In this document: piece after piece, positions 26,091-34,882 of the stretch
How positions within the stretch are numbered: position 1 is the stretch's first letter
How the letters are laid out: every line of letters starts with the position of its first letter
Assembly (NCBI GenBank): GCA_023415205.1
Contig: JAEZLR010000029.1
Location: forward strand, 186,001 to 250,000
DNA from: Bacillota bacterium
Lineage (GTDB): Bacteria; Bacillota; Clostridia; DSM-8532
Reading direction: 5' to 3'
Length of the DNA stretch: 64,000 nucleotides
Notes under the pieces: model-generated
Database searches by the model: none
What the model saw: the letters and a program-made list of their open reading frames with translations, nothing else
What the model was told of the DNA's origin: nothing
Position numbers and translations under genes: made by a program

Positions 26091-29000
26091 CTATTTTACA
26101 ATTTCAAAGCGGTCATGATCAACGGTTTTTCCAGATTCTATATGGGAGGAGGTGACCACCATCTTGTTGGGATAGACTCTGAAGGTGGTGAACACCGGGT
26201 AATTGGCATCATAGAGAACTGTGGTCCAGGTTCTAGGATTAGCATCATAGTATTTTTTACCGGAGCTCCCTCCAGTAATATAGGTGGTTCCCGCACCGAT
26301 ATTAGCCTTTTTCCCGTCGCGCATGGTGGTCCGGATATAGGTATGGTCGTGTCCGTTGAGGACAAGATCAATCTTTACGCGATCAAAAACGGGCTGAGCC
26401 AGCTTTCTCAAGTCTGCTTCATCATAAAATCCGGAATAGATGCCCCTATGCATCATAACAATCTTCCATTTCTTATCGGAAGTCTTGCAGGTTTCCTCCA
26501 ACCATTCCAACTGCTTGGCCATATTCTTCTGGGTATTCAGTACAAAAATCAGGGCGTCCTTGGTCTGGAAGGAGTAAGAGGTTTCCCCAAGGCCTTCCGG
26601 TCCGTTATTGGGCAGGGAGAAGTATGACGTAAAATTAGTAAGGGCTTCATCATCATAATACTCATGATTTCCGGGGGCAGCCATAACGGGTATACCTGAA
26701 AGGATCCGTGCCCCTGCACCAAAGAATAGATCCCACTGGCTCTTGTTGCCTCCCCTGTCTGCCAGATCCCCACCCAAGAGAATAAAGGCCGGATCGACTG
26801 CCTTCTCAACGGCCCTGGAAAGAACATCTCCAAAAACCTGGTACGAGGCCGCATTGGTTGCCTGGGGATCGGTTATGAAAGCAAAGGAGTAAGAGGAATC
26901 ATAGTTGGGTGTTGTAAATTCATAGACGGCGCTGTACTGTCCCGAGGAATTAGCCAAGCGATACACATAGGTCGTTCCCGGCTTAAGATCCTTCATGGTG
27001 ACAGAATGAACCCTCATGGGTACCTTTTCGGTCAGATTGACTATTTGGGTTTCCGTACTTGTTCCCGTGGCCACCAGGGCGCCATTAAAGGTACCACTAA
27101 AGCTCTTTTTCTCCATATACTGAACCAAGGTTCCCTCCTGGGCTACAGGGGTCAGATAGTTAATCGACATACTCCCGGGATTGGCCGTAAGTGACAGGGA
27201 CAGGTTCTGGGGAGAAAGACCCGACATTTTTTCACTGATGGTAAGGGCCAGGGTTTTACTGGTCAGTCCTCCCTTATCAGCTCTAACCTTTAGGTTTGTT
27301 CCTACAGGAGCCTGGGTCAGCACCTGTGTGCTGGCCTTTCCGTTTTTATCGGTGGTGGCGATGGGGCTGCTCCCACTATCCAGGTAGATTCCAGCACCCT
27401 CCACAGGGTTTCCTGCTCTGTCGGTTACTGTGAACGATGTGGTTTCACCCACGGAAGTTCCCGAGGCCTTGAGGCTCAGTCCAAAATCCTTGGTAGCCGT
27501 CATGGACGGAAGAATAAACCTAAGGCTGGATTTATTGTTGGCCACGAGCATGGCTCCAAATCCCAGACTGACCTGAGTGGTATCCTTGGCGGTGCTCTTG
27601 GCCTTGAAGGTCATGGTTCCAACCTTGGCCAAAGCCGCGGAGGAAAGGGAAGTCAGATTATCAATTTCGATCAAGATTTTCCCGTTTTGCTCATCTACCC
27701 TATGGTTGATAATCTTTCCTTTTTTAACCCAGGCCTCTAAAGCGATTTGCTTGCCACTGGTTTTGGTATCGGCATCCACCAGTTCCAGCGAGGTGGGATC
27801 ATAGTCAAAGGAAACATAGATCTTTTTGAGATTTTTAGGATTTTTAATACTCAGGGTGGTTGTAAAGCTTCCCCCAGTATAGAAGGTGGGGCTGGATTCC
27901 GCAATAAGCTGAGGCGCTCCAGTATCCACGGTAAAGAAAACCGATGAGGTGCTTGTATTCCCCGCCATATCCGCATACTTGACAGTAAGCTGATGGAGTC
28001 CGTCTCCCAATGTGCCTCCAACACCCAGCTCACCGGTCAGGGTGACCCCACCGTTGATGGATAAAGCGTAGTTTGTTATGGCCACACCATCCATCAAAAC
28101 CTGAATGGACTGTGTGTTGATCCCTGATCCTCCCGCCTGGTCGGACAGTTGGATATTCAGCGGAACAGGCATTGCTTTGAATACCGCTTGATCTTTAGGA
28201 GACTGGATCTGTGCGGAAGGTGCCTGGGTATCCTGGGTGCCCACCCCATAAACTGCGCTGATTCGGTCTATGTAGAGGGTTCCCTTGGTGCGAAGCTCGT
28301 CTCTGGAGCACATAATTCGAATGGGGGTTTCCAGGGTGAAGGGCCCCTGCTTACCTGCGGGTATGGCTGCCTCCAGATACTTCCATCCGGTAAAGTCAAT
28401 CCCACCGCTCTGTGTATCGGGCCTGTATTCTTTCACAAAGTCAACATCAAAGCTCTGACCGCTTGCATCCTTCACTTTTGCTCTCAGCCAGGTTTTACCG
28501 CCATCACCATAGACCCACATGCCAATGGCCGTAGGATTTTTTTCTAGAGTGATGGGGGCCTGCGCCTTGGTATTGGGGTCTATTCTGAAGGCATAGAGAC
28601 CTGCTGTTCCATTTTCAACACCATTGTCCAGGGTGAAATCATAATCAATCTTTAGAAGCTTGGTTCCCGATTTGGCCAGTTTGGAGTCCTCCACTACCGA
28701 AGCATTACCGGATTTAGCTCTCACAGTAGAAAAGCTCCAGGAAGAACCATTCTCGAAATCCTCAATGACACCGGGGGTGTCGGCAAACACCACATCTACA
28801 TAGGCCACAGCCGAGCCGTAGCTCACAACAATTCTGCCCTTACCGGATGCGGCTTGGGCCGCAGTAAAGACACCTTCCTGGGTGATGGAACCGATATTTC
28901 CTTCAACAGCCCAGGTGAATACGTTATCGGGAGCCGTTACCTTAGTGCCTTGATAGTAAGCTTCGACGCTTAGATCAATACTGCTTCCGGGTGTTACCGA

Positions 29001-30524
29001 AATCGTACTCTTTGAAGGCTTAAGGGAGGTTACAGTTGATAAAACGGTCAATTGCGCCGTTCCAAAGGCATAACCGCCTCCGGCCATTATCTGGTAGGTG
29101 CCCGGGGCAGCCGTCACGGTGAGCAGCCCATTGGCATCTATGGTTCCGGCATCCGTCCCCCAAATCATATTTTGGGGCAGGGCTGCGGGAAGATAATAAT
29201 CATCTGTGGCCAGGGCTGTAAGCTGTATTGTTCCTTTGGGCAGGGCATACGCCGTACCAGGATAAATATGTATCTTGGTGGCCTCGGTACTGGCCTGTGC
29301 CGACCCATTCCTGATAGCCATGCTTTGCTTTGAAATCAGTAGAATACCATTGGCGTTCGCTCTCTCACTCCCATCCGAAGGGGTATTAATAATCTTCGGA
29401 CTGGCATAACCGGGCGTTCTGGATATCATGGACGAAGACCCGCCACCATCCAGCTTCAAGGCATGAACACAACCCAGATCATACAGGAATTGAGCAATTT
29501 CCTGACTGGATGCCCCTTGGCTTGCTGTTATTCTACCGTCCACCTGATAGAGAACGATTTCACCATTGGCCTTCACACCGATGGCGGAAGTGGGATTGTA
29601 GTCTTTGGTGGCAAGGCCACTGGTTATGGTACCATTTTGAATGAGGATTTTATCGCCGCCGACCACCTGTTGCACATCGGTCCATTTGCCGCTTGGATCA
29701 TTAAACTGAAAGCCTATCTCATCTCCCACCTTGATTTGAGTCATATCCGTATAGCCCGGCTTATCGTTTCTGACAGACAGGACCAACTGGTTTTCTCCGA
29801 TGGGAGTGGCAGTGGCATTAGCGCGGATTTCTGAAACTGTGGCAATGACCATCTTTCCTATGGCAGCTTGTCCCATGGTAAGATTCATGATAATTTCTAG
29901 GCTTGGCACCGTGGAGCCGGTGTTGGCTCCAAAATCTCTGCTAAACAGAAAAGCCCCCACGTCGGATTGAGCCTTATTGAAACGTGCCACAGAAAACTCT
30001 TTTCCATTGACAATTCCTTTGATGTTGATGTCGGGAGTACCGATGACAGACGAGCCATCCGCCTTAAAGCCTATGCCAAACCAGCCGGGATTATTTGAGC
30101 TGATAAGACGACCATCCTCAACAACCACCCCGATGGGCACGCCGGTGGTGAGATTGTAAAAATCCCCGTTAACACCGCCAATAACCGCCAGCCCTTTCTT
30201 TTCGAACTCTTTGGATAAGGCAGTTAATGTTTTTCTGCTGCTTGTGCTGCTTCCTGCCGAAACCACAAGCTGGGCATCGGAGGTAAGAGGATTAAAGGTA
30301 ATCGTACGACCGGTCTTAGGCGTACCATCGGCATTTTGAGCTTGCCAACTGTTAAGGATAACCCCTTTGCCTATTTCCGTCTCGTTTTGAGAAATGATGC
30401 GTGTTTGACCGGAGCCGGTTATATACGCCAACGCCCTGCCATTCAGGCAGATTGTGAAGATCATGGTGATACAAAGAAAGAGTGCTATTACTGCATTCGT
30501 GCTGCTTTTCCTATTTCTTCTCAT
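26091..30524 (-). CDS. Giant exported protein: NAGPA-like phosphodiester glycosidase plus purple-acid-phosphatase-like metallophosphatase
   Basis: 1477 residues. Order seen: signal peptide (about 1-33); NAGPA-type phosphodiester glycosidase domain (about 45-400, GVNGDFYN, HALKLDGGGSSSM, ANANGILLI); two Ig/Big-like modules (about 410-580); a carbohydrate-binding-like beta domain (about 585-765, starting VIEDFENGSSW); an Ig-like module; a cohesin-like module (about 875-995, YVSFDYDPTSLELVDA); a further Ig-like module (about 1010-1100); the fibronectin-like N-domain of purple acid phosphatases (about 1105-1205); and a calcineurin-type phosphatase (about 1210-1477, LGGDLADRGG, APGNHEYY, MHRGIYSG, LNGHDHTY). 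It may remove phosphodiester-linked sugars and phosphate from wall polymers or exopolysaccharide (inference). The start at 30522-30524 has GGGGG upstream; a longer start would fall in the terminator stem. Confidence 0.88.
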   Translation of the reverse strand: MRRNRKSSTNAVIALFLCITMIFTICLNGRALAYITGSGQTRIISQNETEIGKGVILNSWQAQNADGTPKTGRTITFNPLTSDAQLVVSAGSSTSSRKTLTALSKEFEKKGLAVIGGVNGDFYNLTTGVPIGVVVEDGRLISSNNPGWFGIGFKADGSSVIGTPDINIKGIVNGKEFSVARFNKAQSDVGAFLFSRDFGANTGSTVPSLEIIMNLTMGQAAIGKMVIATVSEIRANATATPIGENQLVLSVRNDKPGYTDMTQIKVGDEIGFQFNDPSGKWTDVQQVVGGDKILIQNGTITSGLATKDYNPTSAIGVKANGEIVLYQVDGRITASQGASSQEIAQFLYDLGCVHALKLDGGGSSSMISRTPGYASPKIINTPSDGSERANANGILLISKQSMAIRNGSAQASTEATKIHIYPGTAYALPKGTIQLTALATDDYYLPAALPQNMIWGTDAGTIDANGLLTVTAAPGTYQIMAGGGYAFGTAQLTVLSTVTSLKPSKSTISVTPGSSIDLSVEAYYQGTKVTAPDNVFTWAVEGNIGSITQEGVFTAAQAASGKGRIVVSYGSAVAYVDVVFADTPGVIEDFENGSSWSFSTVRAKSGNASVVEDSKLAKSGTKLLKIDYDFTLDNGVENGTAGLYAFRIDPNTKAQAPITLEKNPTAIGMWVYGDGGKTWLRAKVKDASGQSFDVDFVKEYRPDTQSGGIDFTGWKYLEAAIPAGKQGPFTLETPIRIMCSRDELRTKGTLYIDRISAVYGVGTQDTQAPSAQIQSPKDQAVFKAMPVPLNIQLSDQAGGSGINTQSIQVLMDGVAITNYALSINGGVTLTGELGVGGTLGDGLHQLTVKYADMAGNTSTSSVFFTVDTGAPQLIAESSPTFYTGGSFTTTLSIKNPKNLKKIYVSFDYDPTSLELVDADTKTSGKQIALEAWVKKGKIINHRVDEQNGKILIEIDNLTSLSSAALAKVGTMTFKAKSTAKDTTQVSLGFGAMLVANNKSSLRFILPSMTATKDFGLSLKASGTSVGETTSFTVTDRAGNPVEGAGIYLDSGSSPIATTDKNGKASTQVLTQAPVGTNLKVRADKGGLTSKTLALTISEKMSGLSPQNLSLSLTANPGSMSINYLTPVAQEGTLVQYMEKKSFSGTFNGALVATGTSTETQIVNLTEKVPMRVHSVTMKDLKPGTTYVYRLANSSGQYSAVYEFTTPNYDSSYSFAFITDPQATNAASYQVFGDVLSRAVEKAVDPAFILLGGDLADRGGNKSQWDLFFGAGARILSGIPVMAAPGNHEYYDDEALTNFTSYFSLPNNGPEGLGETSYSFQTKDALIFVLNTQKNMAKQLEWLEETCKTSDKKWKIVMMHRGIYSGFYDEADLRKLAQPVFDRVKIDLVLNGHDHTYIRTTMRDGKKANIGAGTTYITGGSSGKKYYDANPRTWTTVLYDANYPVFTTFRVYPNKMVVTSSHIESGKTVDHDRFEIVK

Positions 30525-30568
30525 GTAAGAACCCCCTGGTACTTTTTTAGGAAACTCATAGGAAAAGC

Positions 30569-30609
30569 TTAACATAAAAAGCCTGTCTCAGACAGGCTTT
30601 TTATGTTAA
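30569..30609 (-). terminator. Long symmetrical terminator downstream of the amylase gene
   Basis: A perfect 20-base inverted repeat (30569-30588 and 30590-30609) with GC core GCCTGTCT/AGACAGGC flanked by A5/T5, so it can terminate both strands. It insulates the amylase-malGF operon from the giant phosphatase gene. Confidence 0.9.
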
Positions 30610-30682
30610 CAGTGTATTTCGGTTCTGTTACGCTAAAGAGAAAAATATCCCTATAAAGGCTCATTTTAAACAATAAAAGGTG

Positions 30683-32353
30683 TTATTTTACATAGATCAC
30701 TGTGCTTAAGGGGGGTAGGGTCATGCTTCCTCCTGTTGCCTCAAAGCCCTCCTTGGTCTGACAGAATTTCAGGGTATAGCCTGCGGTGTCTAATTGAAGC
30801 GTCTGGGCTTCCTTGGAGAGATTATGAATAACAAGCGCCGTCTGGTTCTCGCTGGTCATGGAATAGAGTACGATGGCATTATTACCTGATTCCAGGGCCT
30901 TAAACTTACCTGCATACAAAGCCTCGTTCTCATTTTTTACACGAATCAACCGCTTGTAATGGGTCAGCAAGGAGTTTTCATCCTTTTCCTGTACAGAGAC
31001 AGGGGTGACGGCATCCTTGTATTTATTTTCACGCCATCTTGTCTCCATGGGATCATCTCCCCACATATAGGGCAGACGGATATCCTCATCGGGCTTGGCA
31101 CCAAACATGCCGATTTCCTCACCATAGTAGATATAGGGAGTGCCTTCAAGGGTAAGATAGATGCTGGCAGCCATCTTCATCAGCTCAGGCTTTCCATTAA
31201 CGGCGCTTATAATTCTGTTCTGATCGTGGTTGGAGAGAATAGGCGCATCCAGATAGTTAGGATTGGCCTCAGCATAGATTTTATAATTGTTCTCAATGGA
31301 CTTGGCAAGATAATTATCCTTGCTGCCTCCTGCCTTAATAGCGGTGGTGATCTGATTTCCAATGCCGATATGGAAGGTGGAATCAAGAGAAGGCAGATAG
31401 GTTGCCCTTGTCCTCACATTGTCCTCCAGAACCTCACCTATGATCATAGCTTCAGGCTTAACCTGATGGCAGTGGTCAGTGAATTCCTTCCAAAAGCTAA
31501 CGGTCTTCTCAATTCCGCTGGCCATATTAGGAAGCTCTGCACTGCCGTATATATGGGGAACAGCATCCAGTCTGAAGCCGTCAACACCCCGCTCTAGCCA
31601 GAAGCTTGCCACATTCTTCATTTCCTTCCTCACTTCAGGGGTATCATAATTGAGGTCAGGCATACCGCTCCAAAAGATAGCATAATAAAAGGCATTTCCT
31701 AATTTATTCCATACCTTGTGGCCCCATACGCTGGCATTGAGATTGTAGCCCTCGGTGCCGTCATTGGTCCAAGTGTACCATTTACGGAAGGGACTCGTGG
31801 GATCTGCGGACTGGATAAACCAGGGATTCTTATCACTGGTGTGATTAAGAACCAGATCCATAACTATCGATATCCCGCGCTTATGGGCCTCGCTGACCAG
31901 GTTGTCAAAGTCGGCCAGAGTTCCATAGTCCGGGTTGATATCATAATAATCGGTTACATCATAACCATGGTAGGAAGGGCTCTTGTTGATAGGCATCATC
32001 CAGATACCCGTCACACCCAGATCATGGGTGGTTTCGGGATTCCCATCATTGAGATAATCCAGTTTTTGTGTCAGACCCTTCAGATCTCCAATGCCATCTC
32101 CGTTGGAATCGGCAAAGGCTCTGACGAATACCTCATAATAGACGCCCTGTCGGTTACCCGTGGCATTTTGCTTCACTGTGCCCAAACCATAGACGGGGTC
32201 CACAGGTGTTGCCTCTGGAGTGGCTATAGCCGATGGTGACACTGTGGGAGCAGGAGAAATGGTGGGGGAAGCATTCTGACTGCATGCCGCCAGTGAAAGG
32301 GTGAGAATAAGTGCTATGACCAGCGCCGAAAGCCGTTTTAAACCTTGAGCCAT
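30683..32353 (-). CDS. Secreted alpha-amylase-family (GH13) lipoprotein
   Basis: A 556-residue surface glycosidase. The lipobox LSLAAC puts the acylated Cys at residue 24, followed by a Ser/Pro/Thr/Ala linker (about 25-55). The GH13 barrel starts VYYEVFVRAFADSNGDGIGDLKGL (calcium-site loop DSNGDGIGD), with VMDLVLNHTS, nucleophile Asp about 263 in GFRLDAVPH, acid Glu about 307 in IIGEVLED and ILSNHDQNR. The YGEEIGM loop and overall order resemble GH13 alpha-amylases of the GH13_36 type; alpha-amylase and alpha-glucosidase activity are both possible. Last in the malE-malF-malG-amylase order, so it likely feeds maltodextrins to the importer encoded upstream. Confidence 0.92.
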   Translation of the reverse strand: MAQGLKRLSALVIALILTLSLAACSQNASPTISPAPTVSPSAIATPEATPVDPVYGLGTVKQNATGNRQGVYYEVFVRAFADSNGDGIGDLKGLTQKLDYLNDGNPETTHDLGVTGIWMMPINKSPSYHGYDVTDYYDINPDYGTLADFDNLVSEAHKRGISIVMDLVLNHTSDKNPWFIQSADPTSPFRKWYTWTNDGTEGYNLNASVWGHKVWNKLGNAFYYAIFWSGMPDLNYDTPEVRKEMKNVASFWLERGVDGFRLDAVPHIYGSAELPNMASGIEKTVSFWKEFTDHCHQVKPEAMIIGEVLEDNVRTRATYLPSLDSTFHIGIGNQITTAIKAGGSKDNYLAKSIENNYKIYAEANPNYLDAPILSNHDQNRIISAVNGKPELMKMAASIYLTLEGTPYIYYGEEIGMFGAKPDEDIRLPYMWGDDPMETRWRENKYKDAVTPVSVQEKDENSLLTHYKRLIRVKNENEALYAGKFKALESGNNAIVLYSMTSENQTALVIHNLSKEAQTLQLDTAGYTLKFCQTKEGFEATGGSMTLPPLSTVIYVK

Positions 32354-32391
32354 AGTGTTAGGTTCCTCCTTAAGGTTTTTATTTCTCTGTT

Positions 32392-32421
32392 TAAAAAAGC
32401 CGATAATCGAAATTACCGGCT
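32392..32421 (-). terminator. Hairpin with UUCG-type loop between malG and the amylase gene
   Basis: On the minus strand AGCCGGTAAT-TTCG-ATTATCGGCT, a 10-bp stem with one G-U pair, is followed by TTTTTT. It would reduce but need not abolish read-through into the amylase gene, whose start is 38 bases on. Confidence 0.75.
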
Positions 32422-32446
32422 AAAGGGTGAAGGAAAACATCCAGAA

Positions 32447-33289
32447 CTACTCTTTAACAGCACCCGCTGACATAATGCGCACCAGGTACTTTTGATTGAA
32501 GGCAAAAATGATAACAAAGGGAATGGCTATGAGCAGGGCGCCTGCTGCAAACTGTGTGAAGTTATCGTTGGATCGCCCATTGATCATTTCATACAGACCC
32601 ACGGCCAAGGTTTTGTTTTTATCGCTTCTTAGGATGAATCGCGGTAGGATAAAGTCCATCCAAGGCTGGGTAAAGCTGGTCACTGCCAGGAAGGCCACCA
32701 TGGGTAAGGTATTGGGAAGTATGATCCTCAGGAAGGTCGTGAGATTTCCCGCACCATCCATCTTAGCAGCTTCGTCAATACTCCTGGGTATGGTATCAAA
32801 ATACCCTTTCAGCAGCCAAGTATTGTAGGGGATGTTTCCGGCCGTATAAACCAGAATCAAGCCCATAAAGTTATCTGAAAGGCCTAACCTGTTCAAAATA
32901 ATGTATATGGCAATCATGCCCACTGCACTGGGAAACATCTGCAGTACCAGAAAGCTGACCATGGCCATTTTTTTAAAGCGGAATCTGAACCGCGAGAAAA
33001 TATAAGCCGTAATAAGGACAATGACAGTAGTCAGCACGGTGTTGATACAGGCAATGATTAAGGAATTCTTATACCAGCTCAAATAATTGGTCTTTGTAAA
33101 TAGCCTGGTAAAGTTTTCAGTGGTGGGGTTATTGGGTATGGGCAGAATATTCATGGATGCCAGAGATTTGCCCTGATTAAAGGCTCCCGCTATGGCAAAG
33201 GCTATAGGGTATATAACAATCAGTGCCAGAAGGATGAAAAATGTATAAACAAAGATATAACGAATGACCGTCAATGCCTTTTTCATCAT
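32447..33289 (-). CDS. malG: Maltose/maltodextrin-type ABC permease, MalG-like
   Basis: A 280-residue inner-membrane subunit with six membrane segments. The EAA loop that contacts the ATPase reads DEAAKMDGAGNLTTFLRIILPNTLPM (about 180-205). The C-terminus YLVRIMSAGAVKE is typical of MalG. Its start overlaps the malF stop by four bases (33286-33289), so the two permease subunits are translationally coupled. Sugar specificity is inferred from the adjoining amylase and binding protein. No ATPase gene is present; importers of this kind in Firmicutes commonly borrow a shared MsmX/MalK-type ATPase encoded elsewhere. Confidence 0.9.
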   Translation of the reverse strand: MMKKALTVIRYIFVYTFFILLALIVIYPIAFAIAGAFNQGKSLASMNILPIPNNPTTENFTRLFTKTNYLSWYKNSLIIACINTVLTTVIVLITAYIFSRFRFRFKKMAMVSFLVLQMFPSAVGMIAIYIILNRLGLSDNFMGLILVYTAGNIPYNTWLLKGYFDTIPRSIDEAAKMDGAGNLTTFLRIILPNTLPMVAFLAVTSFTQPWMDFILPRFILRSDKNKTLAVGLYEMINGRSNDNFTQFAAGALLIAIPFVIIFAFNQKYLVRIMSAGAVKE

Positions 33290-34617
33290 AATTCACCTTC
33301 CTTAAATGATTTTGTTTGCATAAAGTTGTAAATAGCAAAGGGTGCTATGACAATGAATAGAAGCAGGGCGACCACCGAGGCTCTGTTATACAGCCGCTGA
33401 TCCAAGGTGAGCTTATACATCCATGTGATAAGCGTATCGGTTGTTCCTGCAAAGGATTGGGTCGTAAGCGTATCCGGAGGATTACCGTTGGTCAGGAAGA
33501 AGACACCTCCGAAGTTATTCATATTATATGAGAAACTCATAATCATGAGGGGTATTGTCTGATATAAAAGAAGGGGCAGAGTAATGTACTTAAATTTCTG
33601 AGATTTACTAGCACCGTCTATGGTTGCCGCCTCAAAAACATCCTGAGGCATGGAGGTCATGATACCGGTAATCATCAGCATGAAGTAGGGGAAGCCCAGC
33701 CAGAGGTTGACAATGAGAAGCATAACCTTGGCAAGGGTGGTATCAGAAAGCCATGGAATCGCATCCTTTTGAAGGACGCCGATGGCCTGGAGCCAATCCA
33801 CAACACCGAGCTCTCTTAAGCCACGGGTAATGGGACCGAATTGTCCGTTGAGGAGGATTGCCCAGATAAAGAGGCTGATCATGGCCGGTACAGCATAAGG
33901 AAGAATAAAGATGGTTCTAAAGAATCCCTTAAGCTTAATTTCCTTGTCATTAAGGGCTAGAGCAATAAACATACCGCCAAAATAGCAGGTCAATGTACCG
34001 ATCAGAGCCCATTGGAAGGTCCACAAGGCCGTCCTGGCAAACCCCTGGGCATATTGTTTCATATTGATCATGTCTTTAAAGGTTTGTAGCCCCACCCAGT
34101 CCACCGTATTATTGGGAGGGATATGGGAGGGTGCGGAGTAGTTTGTAAAGGCGAGTAATACGGCAAAGACCAAGGGTATCACCACAAAAAATGAGATCAT
34201 TACAAATGCGGGAGACAGTGCGGTATAGGCAAAGGCCTTCTCCCCCAGATCGCTCAAAAACTGACGAGTATTCTGATATTCACCAGAGTTCTCCAATGCT
34301 TTTCCATGCTTCCTGGCATCGACAATATTTACTATATAAATACTAATAATGCCGACAAGAACGACACAGGCAATGAGGCCGTCGAGCATCATCCAAGTAG
34401 AATTGTCTCTTTGCGCAACAGGTAGGTTATTCTTTTGTTCCCCAAGGGTAATCAACCCTTTGATGGCTTTAAAAATAGTACTGGCATTGAACAGAACAAT
34501 AATTTCGAAAATGGCAAAGATGATTCCCTTAACATATTGCTTTAAAACAGCGATATGTCCTAGTCCCATAAACAACGCTGAGGCAATGGGTGCAGATATA
34601 CTTGCTCTCTTTGTCAT
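33286..34617 (-). CDS. malF: Maltose/maltodextrin-type ABC permease, MalF-like
   Basis: A 443-residue membrane subunit. It has the MalF-style N-terminal extension with two hydrophobic segments (about 22-60 and 75-100), then six core segments. The EAA loop is PQDVFEAATIDGASKSQKFKYITLPLL (about 325-352). YSAPSHIPPNNTVDWVGLQTFKDM lies in the extracellular P2-type loop, which is short relative to E. coli MalF. Downstream malG overlaps it; upstream malE is 265 bases away across an attenuator-like hairpin, giving the usual excess of binding protein over permease. Confidence 0.9.
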   Translation of the reverse strand: MTKRASISAPIASALFMGLGHIAVLKQYVKGIIFAIFEIIVLFNASTIFKAIKGLITLGEQKNNLPVAQRDNSTWMMLDGLIACVVLVGIISIYIVNIVDARKHGKALENSGEYQNTRQFLSDLGEKAFAYTALSPAFVMISFFVVIPLVFAVLLAFTNYSAPSHIPPNNTVDWVGLQTFKDMINMKQYAQGFARTALWTFQWALIGTLTCYFGGMFIALALNDKEIKLKGFFRTIFILPYAVPAMISLFIWAILLNGQFGPITRGLRELGVVDWLQAIGVLQKDAIPWLSDTTLAKVMLLIVNLWLGFPYFMLMITGIMTSMPQDVFEAATIDGASKSQKFKYITLPLLLYQTIPLMIMSFSYNMNNFGGVFFLTNGNPPDTLTTQSFAGTTDTLITWMYKLTLDQRLYNRASVVALLLFIVIAPFAIYNFMQTKSFKEGEL

Positions 34618-34838
34618 TCTATGTGTCCCCCTTTCCCTACTCTTTTATTTATTTATAGCAACGCTTATTTTCATTGTTATGATGGATGACCGGAAATAGG
34701 CCAAAGACCTCTTGTGATCCATCCATCCTGTAAAAATCTTTTAGTCGCCTCGAAGAAATACTGAATTCTGAGTGGCAGGTTACTATTAATTGTTGACCGG
34801 CCTCGGGAAAACAAGCTTCCCTTCATAATTTAGGAAAT

Positions 34839-34873
34839 AAAAGGCGATTCCGGTTTTCGGAACCGCCTTTTAC
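34839..34873 (-). terminator. Attenuating hairpin between malE and malF
   Basis: AAAGGCG-A-TTCCG with loop GTTTT and CGGAA-C-CGCCTTT, followed on the minus strand by TTTTATTT. It sits 10 bases after the malE stop. Partial termination here is a common way to make more binding protein than permease. Confidence 0.7.
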
Positions 34874-34882
34874 TGTTTTTAA

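Noticed and set aside
30525..30575. Longer N-terminus of the NAGPA-phosphatase protein
   Set aside because: It would start inside the terminator stem of the preceding gene and precede a perfectly placed signal peptide start.
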